Positions 25,820 through 34,969 are shown, counted from the stretch's first letter. The stretch: 46,231 nt of DNA from Clostridiales bacterium GWB2_37_7 (GCA_001797185.1 MGOS01000053.1:1-46231); one strand, 5' to 3'. Notes: generated by a model not told the origin, from the sequence alone. Numbers and translations are program-made.

Positions 25820-28543
25820 ATGAAAGCAGTTGAACAGGTATACCAGGCTCTGCTTAAGCTAGAGCAGAAAATGAATAAAGGAGTCTCTGCCAATGAAATA
25901 AGCCAAGCAATAAACACAGATAGGGCTAATGTCAGCAGATATCTAAATCGCCTTTTTGATGAGAAGAGAGTGGAACGGTTAGAGGGAAGACCTGTATTGT
26001 TTTGCAGCAAAAAGCATAATCATCAAGCTATGCTTGTATTTGATGGCGAAAGCAGTCTTGATAAAGTAGCAGCGATACAATCCAGCCTCCAAGCACCTAT
26101 CCAGCAAGCAAAGGCAGCTATAATTTATCCTCCAAAAGGTCTGCACACTTTGTTATTGGGTGAGACTGGCGTAGGGAAGTCAATGTTCGCAGAATTGATG
26201 TATCAATTTGCAAAGGAGTCACTTACTGTTAAGGAGAACGCTCCGTTCATTCGTTTTAATTGTGCAGACTATGCAGAAAATCCTCAATTGCTTGTTTCAC
26301 AGATATTCGGAGTAAAAAAAGGTGCCTATACAGGAGCGGATAGAGATCGGGAAGGATTGATTGGGAAGGCTGACGGTGGATTCTTGTTTCTTGATGAGGT
26401 TCATAGGCTTTCGCCGCAAGGTCAGGAGATGCTTTTTACCTTTATTGATAAGGGAATATTTCGCCCTTTGGGTGAAACGGAAGAATCATATAGCTCAGAG
26501 GTCAGAATCATAGCAGCAACTACAGAACAACCACAATCATATCTATTAAATACCTTTACTCGCAGAATCCCTATGATAATAGAGCTTCCTTCCTTAAAAA
26601 ATAAGGATTTGACAGAACGATATCACCTTATAGAGCTTTTTATTAAGCAAGAGTCAAAGCGTATAGGCAAGAGTATAAATGCGGAAAAAAACGCGGTAAT
26701 CTCTTTTCTATTATATGATTGTCCCAACAATATAGGGCAGCTGAAAAGCGATATACAGCTAACTTGTGCCAAGTCCTTTATAAACTATAAAGCAAAAAAT
26801 GAAGACTCAATATTGATCACTTCTACAGATTTGCCTCAACATGTGCGCAAGGGCATGTTGATGATACATGAGCACCGAAACGATATTGAGTTTCTACTTA
26901 AAAGTAAAAGTCCAACAATTAAGTTTAGTGACCAACATGCAGAGAACTATGACACAATCACTGAATCAAAGATCAATGAGGATTTCTATGATATTATAGA
27001 ACACAAGCTGGAAACGCTAAAAAGCAGTGGTATGAAAAGTGAAGAAATAAGCTATGCCATTAATATGGGTATAGAAGCGCATTTCAAGAAATACTTGGGA
27101 GATATACCTGTTGTAATGCAAAGCAAGGATCTTAGAAACATAGTAGATCAAGAGATCCTGACAGTAGCAGAGAAAGTGTTGAAATTTGCAGAACAGAGCT
27201 TGGGAAGAGTATATGAAGAGAAAATACATATTGGCTTGGCTCTGCATTTACATGGTTTTGTAGAAAGAATAAAAAAGGGAGTAAAGATATATCATCCCAA
27301 GCTCAATATGATCAGAGTAGAATATCCGCAGGAATTTATGGCAGCCATGGAAGCCGCCAAAATACTTGATAGCAGCTTTGATATACATACACCTTTGGAT
27401 GAGATCGGATATATTGCCCTGTTCTTGTTTTCCAAGCCTTATGAGGTCTACAAACAAGAAAAAAGCATCGTAGGCGTGCTTGTGATGATGCATGGAAATT
27501 CAACAGCCGACAGCATGGTACAGTTATGTAATGCGATGATAGGAGTAAATCATGCCGTCGCTTTAGATATGCCCTTAGATATGAATCCAATGATTATGTA
27601 TGAATATGCCAAGGAAAAGGTAAGACAGATGGACATGGGAAGAGGGGTAATGCTGCTAGTGGATATGGGTTCTTTGACAAGCTTTGGGCAAATGCTGCAG
27701 GAGGAAACCGGAATAATAGTAAAAACAATAGATATGACAAGCACTGCCGTTGTTATTGATGTGTGCAGGAAGGCTGTGTTAGGCAGAGATATACATTATA
27801 TTTATGATAGTATAAAGCCTGCTAAAGCTTATCATTATGCAGAAAACACCCAGGAGAATAGCTATAAAAATAACATTATAATAACAGCCTGCTTTACGGG
27901 AGAAGGAGCATCTGAAAGACTAAAGTGTATTATTGAAGAGAGCTTAAAAACTGAAGCCATCAAAATAATACCTTTAAACATCATGAATAAAAAGGAATTT
28001 TTAGCCAAGATAGAGCAATGCAGAGAAGGGAATAAAATACTAGCAATAGTCAGCACTATAGACATTGATATGGAGGGTGTACCCTTTGTGTCGGCAGCAG
28101 AGATATTGACAGGAAATGGTCTTTGCAGAATAAGGGAGATCATTGATATCGAGAAAAATTATCTTAAGATCGCAAATTCCTTGAAAAGTCATATAAGGAT
28201 AGACAGCGAAGCTTTGGTAGAATGCCTTAGAGATACTTTGGCAGCATTTGAGAGCAGATTGGGTCTATATATAAAGGAAGAGGTCAAAATTGGTATTCTG
28301 CTGCACATGTGCTTCCTTCTTGACAAGTTAAAGAGCGGAGGTAAAGAGATCTTGTTTGAAGGGTTGCAGGATTTTAGGGAACTGTATACCAAAGAGCTTG
28401 CAATAGTAAGAGGCTGCATCAAGAGTATTGAATCAAAATATAAGGTGCAGATTGGAGAGCATGAGGAAGCATATATATGCAAGATGCTGCTGTCTAATGG
28501 AGATATGCTGCAAGAAATTGTTAAAAATAATAAGACTGTGTAG
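25820..28543 (+). CDS. LevR/CelR-type sigma-54-dependent PTS regulator
   Basis: A 907-residue activator. Residues 1-60 are a helix-turn-helix domain (NEISQAINTDRANVSRYLNR). The AAA+ domain has Walker A GETGVGKS (114-121), the sigma-54 contact loop GAYTGA (168-173, with Tyr in place of Phe) and Walker B FLFLDE (188-193). Then come a PRD (about 380-500), an EIIA-Man-like domain with HGNSTA His (about 555-690), an EIIB-like domain (about 695-790) and a second PRD to the end. It precedes a PTS operon whose promoter is of the -24/-12 class, so it is the expected activator. PTS components would switch it by phosphorylating the PRD and EII histidines. Confidence 0.92.
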   Translation: MKAVEQVYQALLKLEQKMNKGVSANEISQAINTDRANVSRYLNRLFDEKRVERLEGRPVLFCSKKHNHQAMLVFDGESSLDKVAAIQSSLQAPIQQAKAAIIYPPKGLHTLLLGETGVGKSMFAELMYQFAKESLTVKENAPFIRFNCADYAENPQLLVSQIFGVKKGAYTGADRDREGLIGKADGGFLFLDEVHRLSPQGQEMLFTFIDKGIFRPLGETEESYSSEVRIIAATTEQPQSYLLNTFTRRIPMIIELPSLKNKDLTERYHLIELFIKQESKRIGKSINAEKNAVISFLLYDCPNNIGQLKSDIQLTCAKSFINYKAKNEDSILITSTDLPQHVRKGMLMIHEHRNDIEFLLKSKSPTIKFSDQHAENYDTITESKINEDFYDIIEHKLETLKSSGMKSEEISYAINMGIEAHFKKYLGDIPVVMQSKDLRNIVDQEILTVAEKVLKFAEQSLGRVYEEKIHIGLALHLHGFVERIKKGVKIYHPKLNMIRVEYPQEFMAAMEAAKILDSSFDIHTPLDEIGYIALFLFSKPYEVYKQEKSIVGVLVMMHGNSTADSMVQLCNAMIGVNHAVALDMPLDMNPMIMYEYAKEKVRQMDMGRGVMLLVDMGSLTSFGQMLQEETGIIVKTIDMTSTAVVIDVCRKAVLGRDIHYIYDSIKPAKAYHYAENTQENSYKNNIIITACFTGEGASERLKCIIEESLKTEAIKIIPLNIMNKKEFLAKIEQCREGNKILAIVSTIDIDMEGVPFVSAAEILTGNGLCRIREIIDIEKNYLKIANSLKSHIRIDSEALVECLRDTLAAFESRLGLYIKEEVKIGILLHMCFLLDKLKSGGKEILFEGLQDFRELYTKELAIVRGCIKSIESKYKVQIGEHEEAYICKMLLSNGDMLQEIVKNNKTV

Positions 28544-28559
28544 AGTGTGTAAAGTGTGT

Positions 28560-28598
28560 AAGGGAGTGTGCAAAGGAATTGCACACTCCCTTTTGTTT
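28560..28598 (+). terminator. Terminator after the LevR-type regulator
   Basis: Perfect 14-base arms AAGGGAGTGTGCAA (28560-28573) and TTGCACACTCCCTT (28579-28592) are followed by TTGTTTCT. A short direct repeat of AGTGTGTAA precedes it. It insulates the regulator from the structural operon. Confidence 0.85.
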
Positions 28599-28691
28599 CT
28601 GTTATTGATAAGTTTTAAAAATAGATCCGTGAAATAGCATGAATGCAGCAATAGGGGCTGATTCATAAATATAAATTCCAGCTGTGCAATT

Positions 28692-28707
28692 TGGCATTAT
28701 ATTTGCT
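28692..28707 (+). promoter_or_regulatory. Sigma-54 (-24/-12) promoter of the PTS operon
   Basis: TGGCATTATATTTGCT fits the sigma-54 consensus TGGCAc-N5-TTGCw with exact GG to GC spacing. Transcription would start near 28718, about 32 bases before the HPr start codon. The LevR-type activator is the gene just upstream. Confidence 0.88.
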
Positions 28708-28749
28708 GTACTGTAGTATGTAAAACATTTGAGAGGTGTGGATACTTAT

Positions 28750-29016
28750 ATGGAAAAATTAAATGTTATAGTGGAAAGCAAATGTGGACTGCATGCTAGA
28801 CCGGCCAGCCTGGTTGTAAGTACCGCAAACAAATTTTCTTCAAATATAACCCTTAAGAAGCAGGGCAGAGCTGCCAATGCAAAAAGTATTTTGGGGGTAT
28901 TGAGTATTGCTGCTGTAAATGGGGATGAGCTTGAGGTAATTGTAGAGGGGCAGGACGAAGCGGAGGCTGTCAGCGCCTTCAAGGACCTTTTTGGTAATCA
29001 ACTATTAAATGAGTAG
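28750..29016 (+). CDS. HPr-family phosphocarrier of the PTS operon
   Basis: An 88-residue protein of exact HPr size. With ATG 28750 as the start, the active His is residue 15 in GLHARPASLV and the regulatory Ser is residue 46 in AKSILGV, as in canonical HPr. This settles the start; upstream in-frame TTG and GTG codons are not needed. HPr passes phosphate from enzyme I to the EIIA of PTS systems; Ser46 is the HPr-kinase site in Firmicutes. Being the first gene of a sugar operon rather than next to enzyme I suggests a dedicated paralogue. It may also phosphorylate the PRDs of the regulator. Confidence 0.9.
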   Translation: MEKLNVIVESKCGLHARPASLVVSTANKFSSNITLKKQGRAANAKSILGVLSIAAVNGDELEVIVEGQDEAEAVSAFKDLFGNQLLNE

Positions 29017-29100
29017 CTTGATGAGGCTTATTTAAATTATGGGGGTGAGATGGGATTATTGCATTTTTAAGCATTAATTGTAAGAAGGAGCGTGTTCACC

Positions 29101-29412
29101 TTGAAAAAAATAGTGTTGGTTTGTTCGGCAGGGATGTCCACTAGCTTATTGGTTACAAAGATGAAGGATGCTGCCAAAAGTCAGGGCATCGAAACGGAGA
29201 TAACAGCTGTTCCAGAGGTAGAGGCAAAGAACAATACAAGTGGCACAGATGTGGTGTTGTTGGCGCCTCAGGTAAGATACCTTTTGAATAGGATGAAGAA
29301 GGATTTGGAGCCTCAGGGGATACCTGTTGCAGTCATCGAGAGTATTAACTACGGCATGATGAACGGTGAGGCAGTAATAAAGCAAGCCATGGAATTAATG
29401 AAAAATAAATAA
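29101..29412 (+). CDS. PTS lactose/cellobiose-family EIIB
   Basis: A 103-residue protein with the phosphocysteine loop VLVCSAGMSTSLLVTKM (Cys8), then the VVLLAPQVRYLL and PVAVIESINYGMMNGE segments typical of Lac/Cel EIIB. It receives phosphate from EIIA and passes it to the sugar entering through EIIC. The start is TTG 29101, with AAGGAG ten bases upstream; GTG 29092 is too close to that site. The enzyme class imports beta-linked disaccharides, including cellobiose, lactose and chitobiose. Confidence 0.9.
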   Translation: MKKIVLVCSAGMSTSLLVTKMKDAAKSQGIETEITAVPEVEAKNNTSGTDVVLLAPQVRYLLNRMKKDLEPQGIPVAVIESINYGMMNGEAVIKQAMELMKNK

Positions 29413-29437
29413 CTACTAAAATTAAAGGGGGATTAGT

Positions 29438-30727
29438 ATGAGAAGGTTTATGGAATTCATGGAAAGGCATTTTGTTCCAATCGCAGCCAGAATAGGAGGT
29501 CAAAGACACCTGGTAGCAATACGAGACGGTTTTGTAAGTATTATGCCCTTGATTCTGGCAGGCTCTTTTGCAGTATTGCTTAACAACACATTATTTGTTT
29601 GGCTGCCTGCATTGAACTTCTTATCAGGTATTAACGGAAATGTATGGTGGGGAACCTTCGCAATCATGACATTATTGGTAGTTTTTTCAACAAGTTACCA
29701 TCTCGCAAAGGGCTACAATGTTGACGCATTGGCAGCAGGCTTAATTTCAGTAGGAGCGTTTTTGGTAGTTACCCCTCAAGCCCATGGTGATGCAGGTTGG
29801 GGCTATATCCATTGGGGATATTTAAATGCCACCGGGCTTTTTACAGGAATTATTGTTGCACTTATTGCCACAGAAATTTTCGTTAAACTCATTAAGAAAA
29901 ATATTATTATCAAAATGCCGGACAATGTGCCTCCTGCAGTAGGAAAAGCTTTTGCAGCTGTAATACCGGGTGTTGTAACATTATTTACCTTTGGGTTATT
30001 GACATTTATCATAACAAAGCTTAATGCAAACAGCTTGTATGACTTGATTTATAATGCAATACAAAAACCTCTGCAAGGCTTTAGTCAGGGTGTAGGTTCC
30101 GCTATCGTACTTGCTATGCTGATTAATTTGTTCTGGTTCTTCGGACTGCATGGGGCAAATATAATGGATCCGATCATGAACTCCTTATATCTGCCAGCTC
30201 TTGAAGCAAATGCTGGAGCGATACAGCAGGGGCTTCAAGCGCCAAATGCTATCACAAGAGTATTCTTTGATACCTATGTTCATCTAGGAGGATCTGGTGC
30301 GACTCTTGCCTTGATACTAGCTATATATCTGGTGAGTAAAAAAAGAAGAGAGTACAAAGAAGTGGCAAAGCTTTCTACCCCGTTGGGCCTGTTCCAAATC
30401 AACGAATCAATGATGTTTGGAATTCCGATAGTTCTTAACCCATTGATGTTCATACCGTTTATTATCATACCGGGTGTATTGACCTTTACAGCTTGGTTAG
30501 CAACAGTTTCGGGATTGATCCCTCCAACTTATGTAGCAATTCCGTGGATCACTCCTGTTGGTATAGGAGCCTTCCTTGCAACAGGTGGAAGCTTCATGGC
30601 AGGATTGGTAGCCCTTGCAAACTTTGCACTGGCTACAGTAATATATCTACCCTTTGTCATGTTATCAGAGCGTATCAGTACGGAAAAAAATGAAGAAGTG
30701 AAAAGTGATAATAAGTTAAGTGCATAA
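29438..30727 (+). CDS. PTS lactose/cellobiose-family EIIC permease
   Basis: A 429-residue membrane protein with about ten helices. It opens with MERHFVPIAARIGGQRHLVAIRDGF, the signature of Lac/Cel EIIC, and has LFWFFGLHGANIMDPIM and INESMMFGIPIVLNP, which form the sugar site. It follows EIIB by 25 bases. EIIC binds the extracellular disaccharide and presents it to EIIB for phosphorylation during import. The operon context points to a GlcNAc-containing disaccharide. Confidence 0.92.
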   Translation: MRRFMEFMERHFVPIAARIGGQRHLVAIRDGFVSIMPLILAGSFAVLLNNTLFVWLPALNFLSGINGNVWWGTFAIMTLLVVFSTSYHLAKGYNVDALAAGLISVGAFLVVTPQAHGDAGWGYIHWGYLNATGLFTGIIVALIATEIFVKLIKKNIIIKMPDNVPPAVGKAFAAVIPGVVTLFTFGLLTFIITKLNANSLYDLIYNAIQKPLQGFSQGVGSAIVLAMLINLFWFFGLHGANIMDPIMNSLYLPALEANAGAIQQGLQAPNAITRVFFDTYVHLGGSGATLALILAIYLVSKKRREYKEVAKLSTPLGLFQINESMMFGIPIVLNPLMFIPFIIIPGVLTFTAWLATVSGLIPPTYVAIPWITPVGIGAFLATGGSFMAGLVALANFALATVIYLPFVMLSERISTEKNEEVKSDNKLSA

Positions 30728-31061
30728 ATGTAATGTAGGGGCAGCTGCCTATTAGGCTGCTGATAGAGAGCATTAAAAATAAAAGCATTGTATACAGCGC
30801 AAAATATGCAGCTTGGTTGTACTTGGCTGCTTGTGAGACTAAAAAGTCCTACCTGATTCAAAGAGGCATCCTTGCCTCTGAATCAGCGTCTGGCATCGTG
30901 CCAGCCTTACGAACTTTATAGCCTCCCTTCACAGAGTACAACACAAACTGCATAACAATGCGCCTTAATACAAAATTTTTATTTTTCTTCAAATGTGTCA
31001 TCAATCTGAAGAGCATCTGACCCCATATCCTTTAAACGTTAAATTTAAGTGAGGATGTTCT
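30728..31061. other. Structured intergenic segment between EIIC and the GH4 gene
   Basis: No ORF is supported in this 334-bp gap. It holds a long imperfect hairpin (CTGATTC 30853-30859 with GAATCAG 30880-30886, and inner AGAGGCA with TGCCTCT) and a second hairpin CTGGCA (30890-30895) with TGCCAG (30899-30904). Just before them GACT (30837-30840) and AGTC (30845-30848) can pair. The middle is richer in G and C than the ends. No T-run follows, so it is not a plain terminator. It could be an mRNA processing site, a small RNA or the scar of a mobile element. Confidence 0.5.
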
Positions 31062-32393
31062 ATGAATAATAGATTAAAAATAGTTGTTATAGGCGGCGGA
31101 AGCAGCTATACACCGGAGCTGGTGGAGGGTTTGATCAAAAGATTCCATGAGCTTCCTATAGCTGAATTGCATCTGGTTGATATTGAAGACGGCAAGCACA
31201 AGCTTGATATAATATATGACTTGACACAAAGGATGATTGCAAAGGCAGGTCTCTGCATTGAGGTTCGCAAAACTGTGAATCGACGTGAAGCCTTAAGTGA
31301 TGCAGACTTTGTAGTAACACAAATAAGGGTGGGGGGGCTTAAGTGCAGAGCGAATGATGAGAAGTTGCCTCTTAAGCATAATCTGATTGGTCAAGAGACC
31401 AATGGTGCAGGAGGCTTTGCTAAGGCTCTGCGTACAATTCCTGCAATATTGGACATATGCAAGGACATAGAGGAACTTGCGCCAAATGCGTGGCTTATTA
31501 ATTTTACAAACCCTGCCGGCATTATCACAGAGGCAGTTACTCGTTATAGTAAAGTGAAGGTTATAGGTCTTTGCAATGTACCTCTTGGCATGATAAACAA
31601 TGTGGCGCAAATATTAGAGGTTGCAAGCAGCAGGATAAATATAGACTTTGTGGGTCTGAATCATATGGTTTTTGGAAAGGATATATATCTGGATGGAAAT
31701 AAAATAACAGACCTTGTATTAAAAAGAGTATGTGATGGAGCTTATATGTCCATGAACAATATACCAGATCTGAATTGGAGTGTGGACTTTATCAAGGCAC
31801 TCAGGCTATTGCCCTGTCCTTATCACAGATATTATTTTATGACAGATAAAATGCTGGATGAAGAAAGAAAAGCCATAGAGGATGGAAGCGGGGTAAGGGC
31901 TGAGCAGGTACAGAAAATAGAGCATGAGTTATTTGAGTTATACAAGGAACCCATGCTTGATGTAAAGCCTGCTGTATTGGAAAAAAGAGGCGGAGCATAC
32001 TACTCTGAAGCTGCAGTTTCTTTGATAAGCTCTATACATAATGACAAAAAAGCGATCCATGCCGTAAATGTTCGTAATAACAGTGCCATTGCCAATTTGC
32101 CTGAAGATGTAATTGTAGAAGTAAATGCAGTAATAGGAAGAAACGGTGCAATACCAATAACAACAGGGCAGCTGCCTATTCACATAAATGGATTGATTCA
32201 AAGCATAAAGTCCTTTGAGCTGCTAACAGTCGAGGCAGCAGTATTGGGCGATTATTACAAGGCCTTGATGGCTTTGACTATAAATCCCTTGATTGGAGCT
32301 ATAGACATAGCAAAAAAGGTGTTAGATGAAATTTTACAGCAAAACATCAGCTATTTGCCTCAATTTAAAAAAGAGCTTCGGGAAAAGGAGTAA
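31062..32393 (+). CDS. Glycoside hydrolase family 4 (6-phospho-beta-glucosidase type)
   Basis: A 443-residue GH4 enzyme. Visible are the NAD-binding IVVIGGGSSYTPELVEGL, QIRVGGLKCRANDEKLPL, GQETNGAGGF, the metal site LCNVPLGM with its Cys, and GLNHMVFG. GH4 enzymes open phospho-disaccharides by an NAD- and Mn-dependent redox elimination in the cytoplasm. Known members act on cellobiose-6-phosphate, and ChbF acts on deacetylated chitobiose-6-phosphate. With EIIA, nagA and nagB downstream, an amino-sugar phospho-disaccharide is plausible. GTGAGGATG lies upstream of the start. Confidence 0.92.
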   Translation: MNNRLKIVVIGGGSSYTPELVEGLIKRFHELPIAELHLVDIEDGKHKLDIIYDLTQRMIAKAGLCIEVRKTVNRREALSDADFVVTQIRVGGLKCRANDEKLPLKHNLIGQETNGAGGFAKALRTIPAILDICKDIEELAPNAWLINFTNPAGIITEAVTRYSKVKVIGLCNVPLGMINNVAQILEVASSRINIDFVGLNHMVFGKDIYLDGNKITDLVLKRVCDGAYMSMNNIPDLNWSVDFIKALRLLPCPYHRYYFMTDKMLDEERKAIEDGSGVRAEQVQKIEHELFELYKEPMLDVKPAVLEKRGGAYYSEAAVSLISSIHNDKKAIHAVNVRNNSAIANLPEDVIVEVNAVIGRNGAIPITTGQLPIHINGLIQSIKSFELLTVEAAVLGDYYKALMALTINPLIGAIDIAKKVLDEILQQNISYLPQFKKELREKE

Positions 32394-32398
32394 AAAAT

Positions 32399-32743
32399 AT
32401 GGATTATGAAATGAAAATATTTACAATTATTGCACACAGCGGAGAAGCTAAAAGCTCATGTATGGAAGCTATTAGCCATGCAAAACAGGGTGAATTTGAA
32501 AAGGCGGAAAAATGCATTGCAGAAGCCAACAGCAAGCTGAGATTAGCCCACGAAAGCCAAACAGCACTTATTCAGTCAGAGGCTCAGGGCAAAGAAACAA
32601 AATTGACCTTGCTTATGATACATGCTCAGGATCATTTTATGAATACTATGACAGTAAGAGATTTGGCAGGAGAGTTCATAGAAATGTACAAGTCTATCAG
32701 AAATAATACTGGCAATTATCCACAATATGAGGTAAATAAATGA
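32399..32743 (+). CDS. PTS lactose/cellobiose-family EIIA
   Basis: A 114-residue helical protein with the Lac/Cel EIIA features: IIAHSGEAKSSCMEAI near the start and the phospho-His motif MIHAQDHFM (His75/79 region). It receives phosphate from HPr and transfers it to EIIB Cys8. The gene follows GH4 by 5 bases with GGAG before it, and its stop overlaps the next start as ATGA. EIIA is separated from EIIB and EIIC, but a single transcript would still supply all PTS parts. Confidence 0.9.
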   Translation: MDYEMKIFTIIAHSGEAKSSCMEAISHAKQGEFEKAEKCIAEANSKLRLAHESQTALIQSEAQGKETKLTLLMIHAQDHFMNTMTVRDLAGEFIEMYKSIRNNTGNYPQYEVNK

Positions 32744-33822
32744 AGAAGCTGGGAATATCGATATATCCTGAAAGAGCTGCATCGTCTGTTTGGATGGAAT
32801 ATCTTAACTTGGCAGCGAAATATGGTTACACCAGAGTATTTACCTGTTTGATATCCGTAGAAGGCGATAAGGACAAGGTGATAAAGGATTTCATAGACAT
32901 AACTTCCCATGCAAAAAAGCTTGGTATGGAGATTATAGCTGATGTAAGTCCTGCAGTATTCAAAGAACTGGGTATCAGCTATCATGATCTCAGTTTTTTT
33001 CAAAGCCTTCAGCTAACAGGACTGAGGCTGGATGAGGGATTTGGCGGAATGGAAGAAAGCATCATGACGCTAAACCCCTATGGTTTAAAGATTGAAATAA
33101 ACATGAGCAGTGGTACTAAATATTTGGATAATATTATATCCTTCAAGCCTAACAAGGATAATCTTATAAGCTGCCACAATTTCTATCCCCATCGCTACAC
33201 AGGGCTTTCTAGAGAGCACTTCCTGAAATGCTCTAGGCAATTCAAGGAACAAGGGATTAAGACGGCTGCTTTTGTGTCTTCAAAGACTGGGGAGCTTGGA
33301 CCTTGGCCAGTTCAGGAGGGTTTATGCACCTTGGAAGAGCATAGATATCTGGCTATAGGGGTTCAAACTAAAGATTTGTTTAACACAGAGCTTATTGATG
33401 ATGTTATAATTGCCAACGCCTTTGCTTCGGAGGAAGAATTGAAATGCTTGAGTAAGCTGGACAGGAATATTTTGACTTTAAATATTGAATTAGAGAGCAA
33501 TATTCCAAATATATATAGTAAAATTGTATTAGAAGAGCTTCATTTCAACAGAGGAGATGTATCAGAATATATGATACGATCAACCCAAAGCAGGGTGAAG
33601 TATAAAGGCAGTGATTTTCCACTGTTTAATCCCGCTGCAATCAAAAGAGGAGATGTACTTATCGAAAGCTCCTTGTATGACAGATATGCAGGAGAAATGC
33701 AAATTGCCCTGAGGGATATGGAGAACAGTGGTAAAACCAATATTGTAGGAAGAATTGTGCAGGAAGAAGTTTTTCTTCTGGATAAGGTACGGCCTTGGCA
33801 AAAGTTTAAGCTAAAAGTATAA
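32740..33822 (+). CDS. MupG-type 6-phospho-N-acetylmuramidase (DUF871 family)
   Basis: A 360-residue protein. The N-terminal barrel opens with KKLGISIYPERAASSVWMEY and has TRVFTCLISVEGD, IIADVSPAV, GLRLDEGFG, EINMSSGT, CHNFYPHRYTGLS and TAAFVSSKTGELGPWPVQEG. These are signatures of the DUF871 family, whose characterised member MupG cleaves MurNAc-6-phosphate-GlcNAc. A smaller C-terminal domain (about residues 245-360) completes it. It overlaps EIIA by 4 bases. The context suggests that PTS-imported MurNAc-GlcNAc is split here; the MurNAc-6P etherase MurQ is not in the window. Confidence 0.88.
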   Translation: MKKLGISIYPERAASSVWMEYLNLAAKYGYTRVFTCLISVEGDKDKVIKDFIDITSHAKKLGMEIIADVSPAVFKELGISYHDLSFFQSLQLTGLRLDEGFGGMEESIMTLNPYGLKIEINMSSGTKYLDNIISFKPNKDNLISCHNFYPHRYTGLSREHFLKCSRQFKEQGIKTAAFVSSKTGELGPWPVQEGLCTLEEHRYLAIGVQTKDLFNTELIDDVIIANAFASEEELKCLSKLDRNILTLNIELESNIPNIYSKIVLEELHFNRGDVSEYMIRSTQSRVKYKGSDFPLFNPAAIKRGDVLIESSLYDRYAGEMQIALRDMENSGKTNIVGRIVQEEVFLLDKVRPWQKFKLKV

Positions 33823-33832
33823 ACAGGACGTG

Positions 33833-34969
33833 ATGCTGAATATGAAAGCAATAGTAAATGGTAAGATTATTTTAAAGGATGAAATAATAGAAAACAAAGT
33901 ATTGCTGTATGACAGCAAAATTATTGCAATACAAGATGATCTGGAGCATATGCAGGGGGTAGAATTAATAGATGCTGATAGCTGCTATGTTTCACCGGGA
34001 TTTACCGATATCCACACTCATGGAGCCTTTGGCTGTGATGCCATGGATGAGGATGTTAATGCTTTAAGCACGATCAGCAAAGGTTTGTGTCAATATGGTG
34101 TAACCAGCTTTTTACCTACTACCATGTCAGCAGATAAGAAAAACCTACAAAGAGCATTGGATAATATTCGCAAAGCTGCAAGTTGGGAACCAAAAGGTGC
34201 AAAGGTTCTGGGGGCTCACATGGAGGGTCCTTTTATCAATCCCCTTCGCAAGGGCGCTCATGCGGAAAAGTTTATTATTAAGGCTGAATATGAATTGATT
34301 AAGGACTATTTAGACATTATAAAGCTAATAACCATAGCCCCTGAAATAGAGGGCAATATGGATTTTATAAATGATATGCACCGGCATAGTCATATCAGTT
34401 TTTCCATAGGTCATTCCAATGCTACTTATGAGGAAGCGTTGACTGCTATTGAGTCAGGCATCAAAAGCGCTACGCACTTATTTAATGCAATGGCTGGTAT
34501 GAATCATCGCGAGCCGGGAGTCGTAGGTGCTGTACTAAACAGCGATATCTACTGTGAACTTATAGCAGATAAAATACATGTGCATCCTGTCATGTTCAAG
34601 CTGTTGATGAAGGTTAAAGGCAGTGACAGAATAATACTCATTACAGATGCCATGAGAGCTACCTGCATGAAGCAGGGTGTTTATGACCTGGGAGGCCAGC
34701 AGGTTACTGTAAAGCAAGGTTCAGCCAGGCTGGCAGATGGAACTCTTGCAGGCAGTGTGCTGCGTTTGGATGAAGCGATTAGAAATATAATAGAAAACAC
34801 GGAGCTGTCATTGCCTGAAGCAATAGCAACAGTTACAATAAATCCAGCAAAGCTAATTGGATTGTATGATGAAATTGGAAGTCTCGAAGCAGGTAAAAGT
34901 GCAGATATCACTATTTTTGATGAAAAAATTAATATAAAAACCACTATAATTAATGGAAAGCAAATGTAG
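33833..34969 (+). CDS. nagA: N-acetylglucosamine-6-phosphate deacetylase
   Basis: A 378-residue amidohydrolase. Motifs in order: metal site FTDIHTHGAFGCDAMDED, GAHMEGPFINPLRKGAHAE with the Glu ligand, SIGHSNATYEEAL and THLFNAMAGMNHREPGVVG, then the catalytic Asp in LITDAMRAT. It removes acetate from GlcNAc-6-phosphate in the cytoplasm and feeds NagB. I take ATG 33833 as the start, with AGGA just upstream. GTG 33830 and ATG 33842 remain possible. It lies between the MupG and NagB genes in one transcript. Confidence 0.93.
   Translation: MLNMKAIVNGKIILKDEIIENKVLLYDSKIIAIQDDLEHMQGVELIDADSCYVSPGFTDIHTHGAFGCDAMDEDVNALSTISKGLCQYGVTSFLPTTMSADKKNLQRALDNIRKAASWEPKGAKVLGAHMEGPFINPLRKGAHAEKFIIKAEYELIKDYLDIIKLITIAPEIEGNMDFINDMHRHSHISFSIGHSNATYEEALTAIESGIKSATHLFNAMAGMNHREPGVVGAVLNSDIYCELIADKIHVHPVMFKLLMKVKGSDRIILITDAMRATCMKQGVYDLGGQQVTVKQGSARLADGTLAGSVLRLDEAIRNIIENTELSLPEAIATVTINPAKLIGLYDEIGSLEAGKSADITIFDEKINIKTTIINGKQM

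Noticed and set aside
29050-29070. Six-codon leader ORF between HPr and EIIB
   Set aside because: GGGGGTGAG precedes an ATG, but nothing indicates attenuation and the peptide is too short to judge.
30890-30904. Sigma-54 promoter before the GH4 gene
   Set aside because: TGGCATC occurs but the -12 TTGC is not at the required spacing, and the bases belong to a hairpin.
30830-30910. IS605-type right end or guide RNA
   Set aside because: The hairpins are suggestive on the minus strand, but no transposase or TnpB text is visible in any frame nearby.
32160-32180. Repeat shared with the intergenic region at 30735
   Set aside because: GGGCAGCTGCCTATT occurs in both places, but the match is short and the flanks are unrelated.
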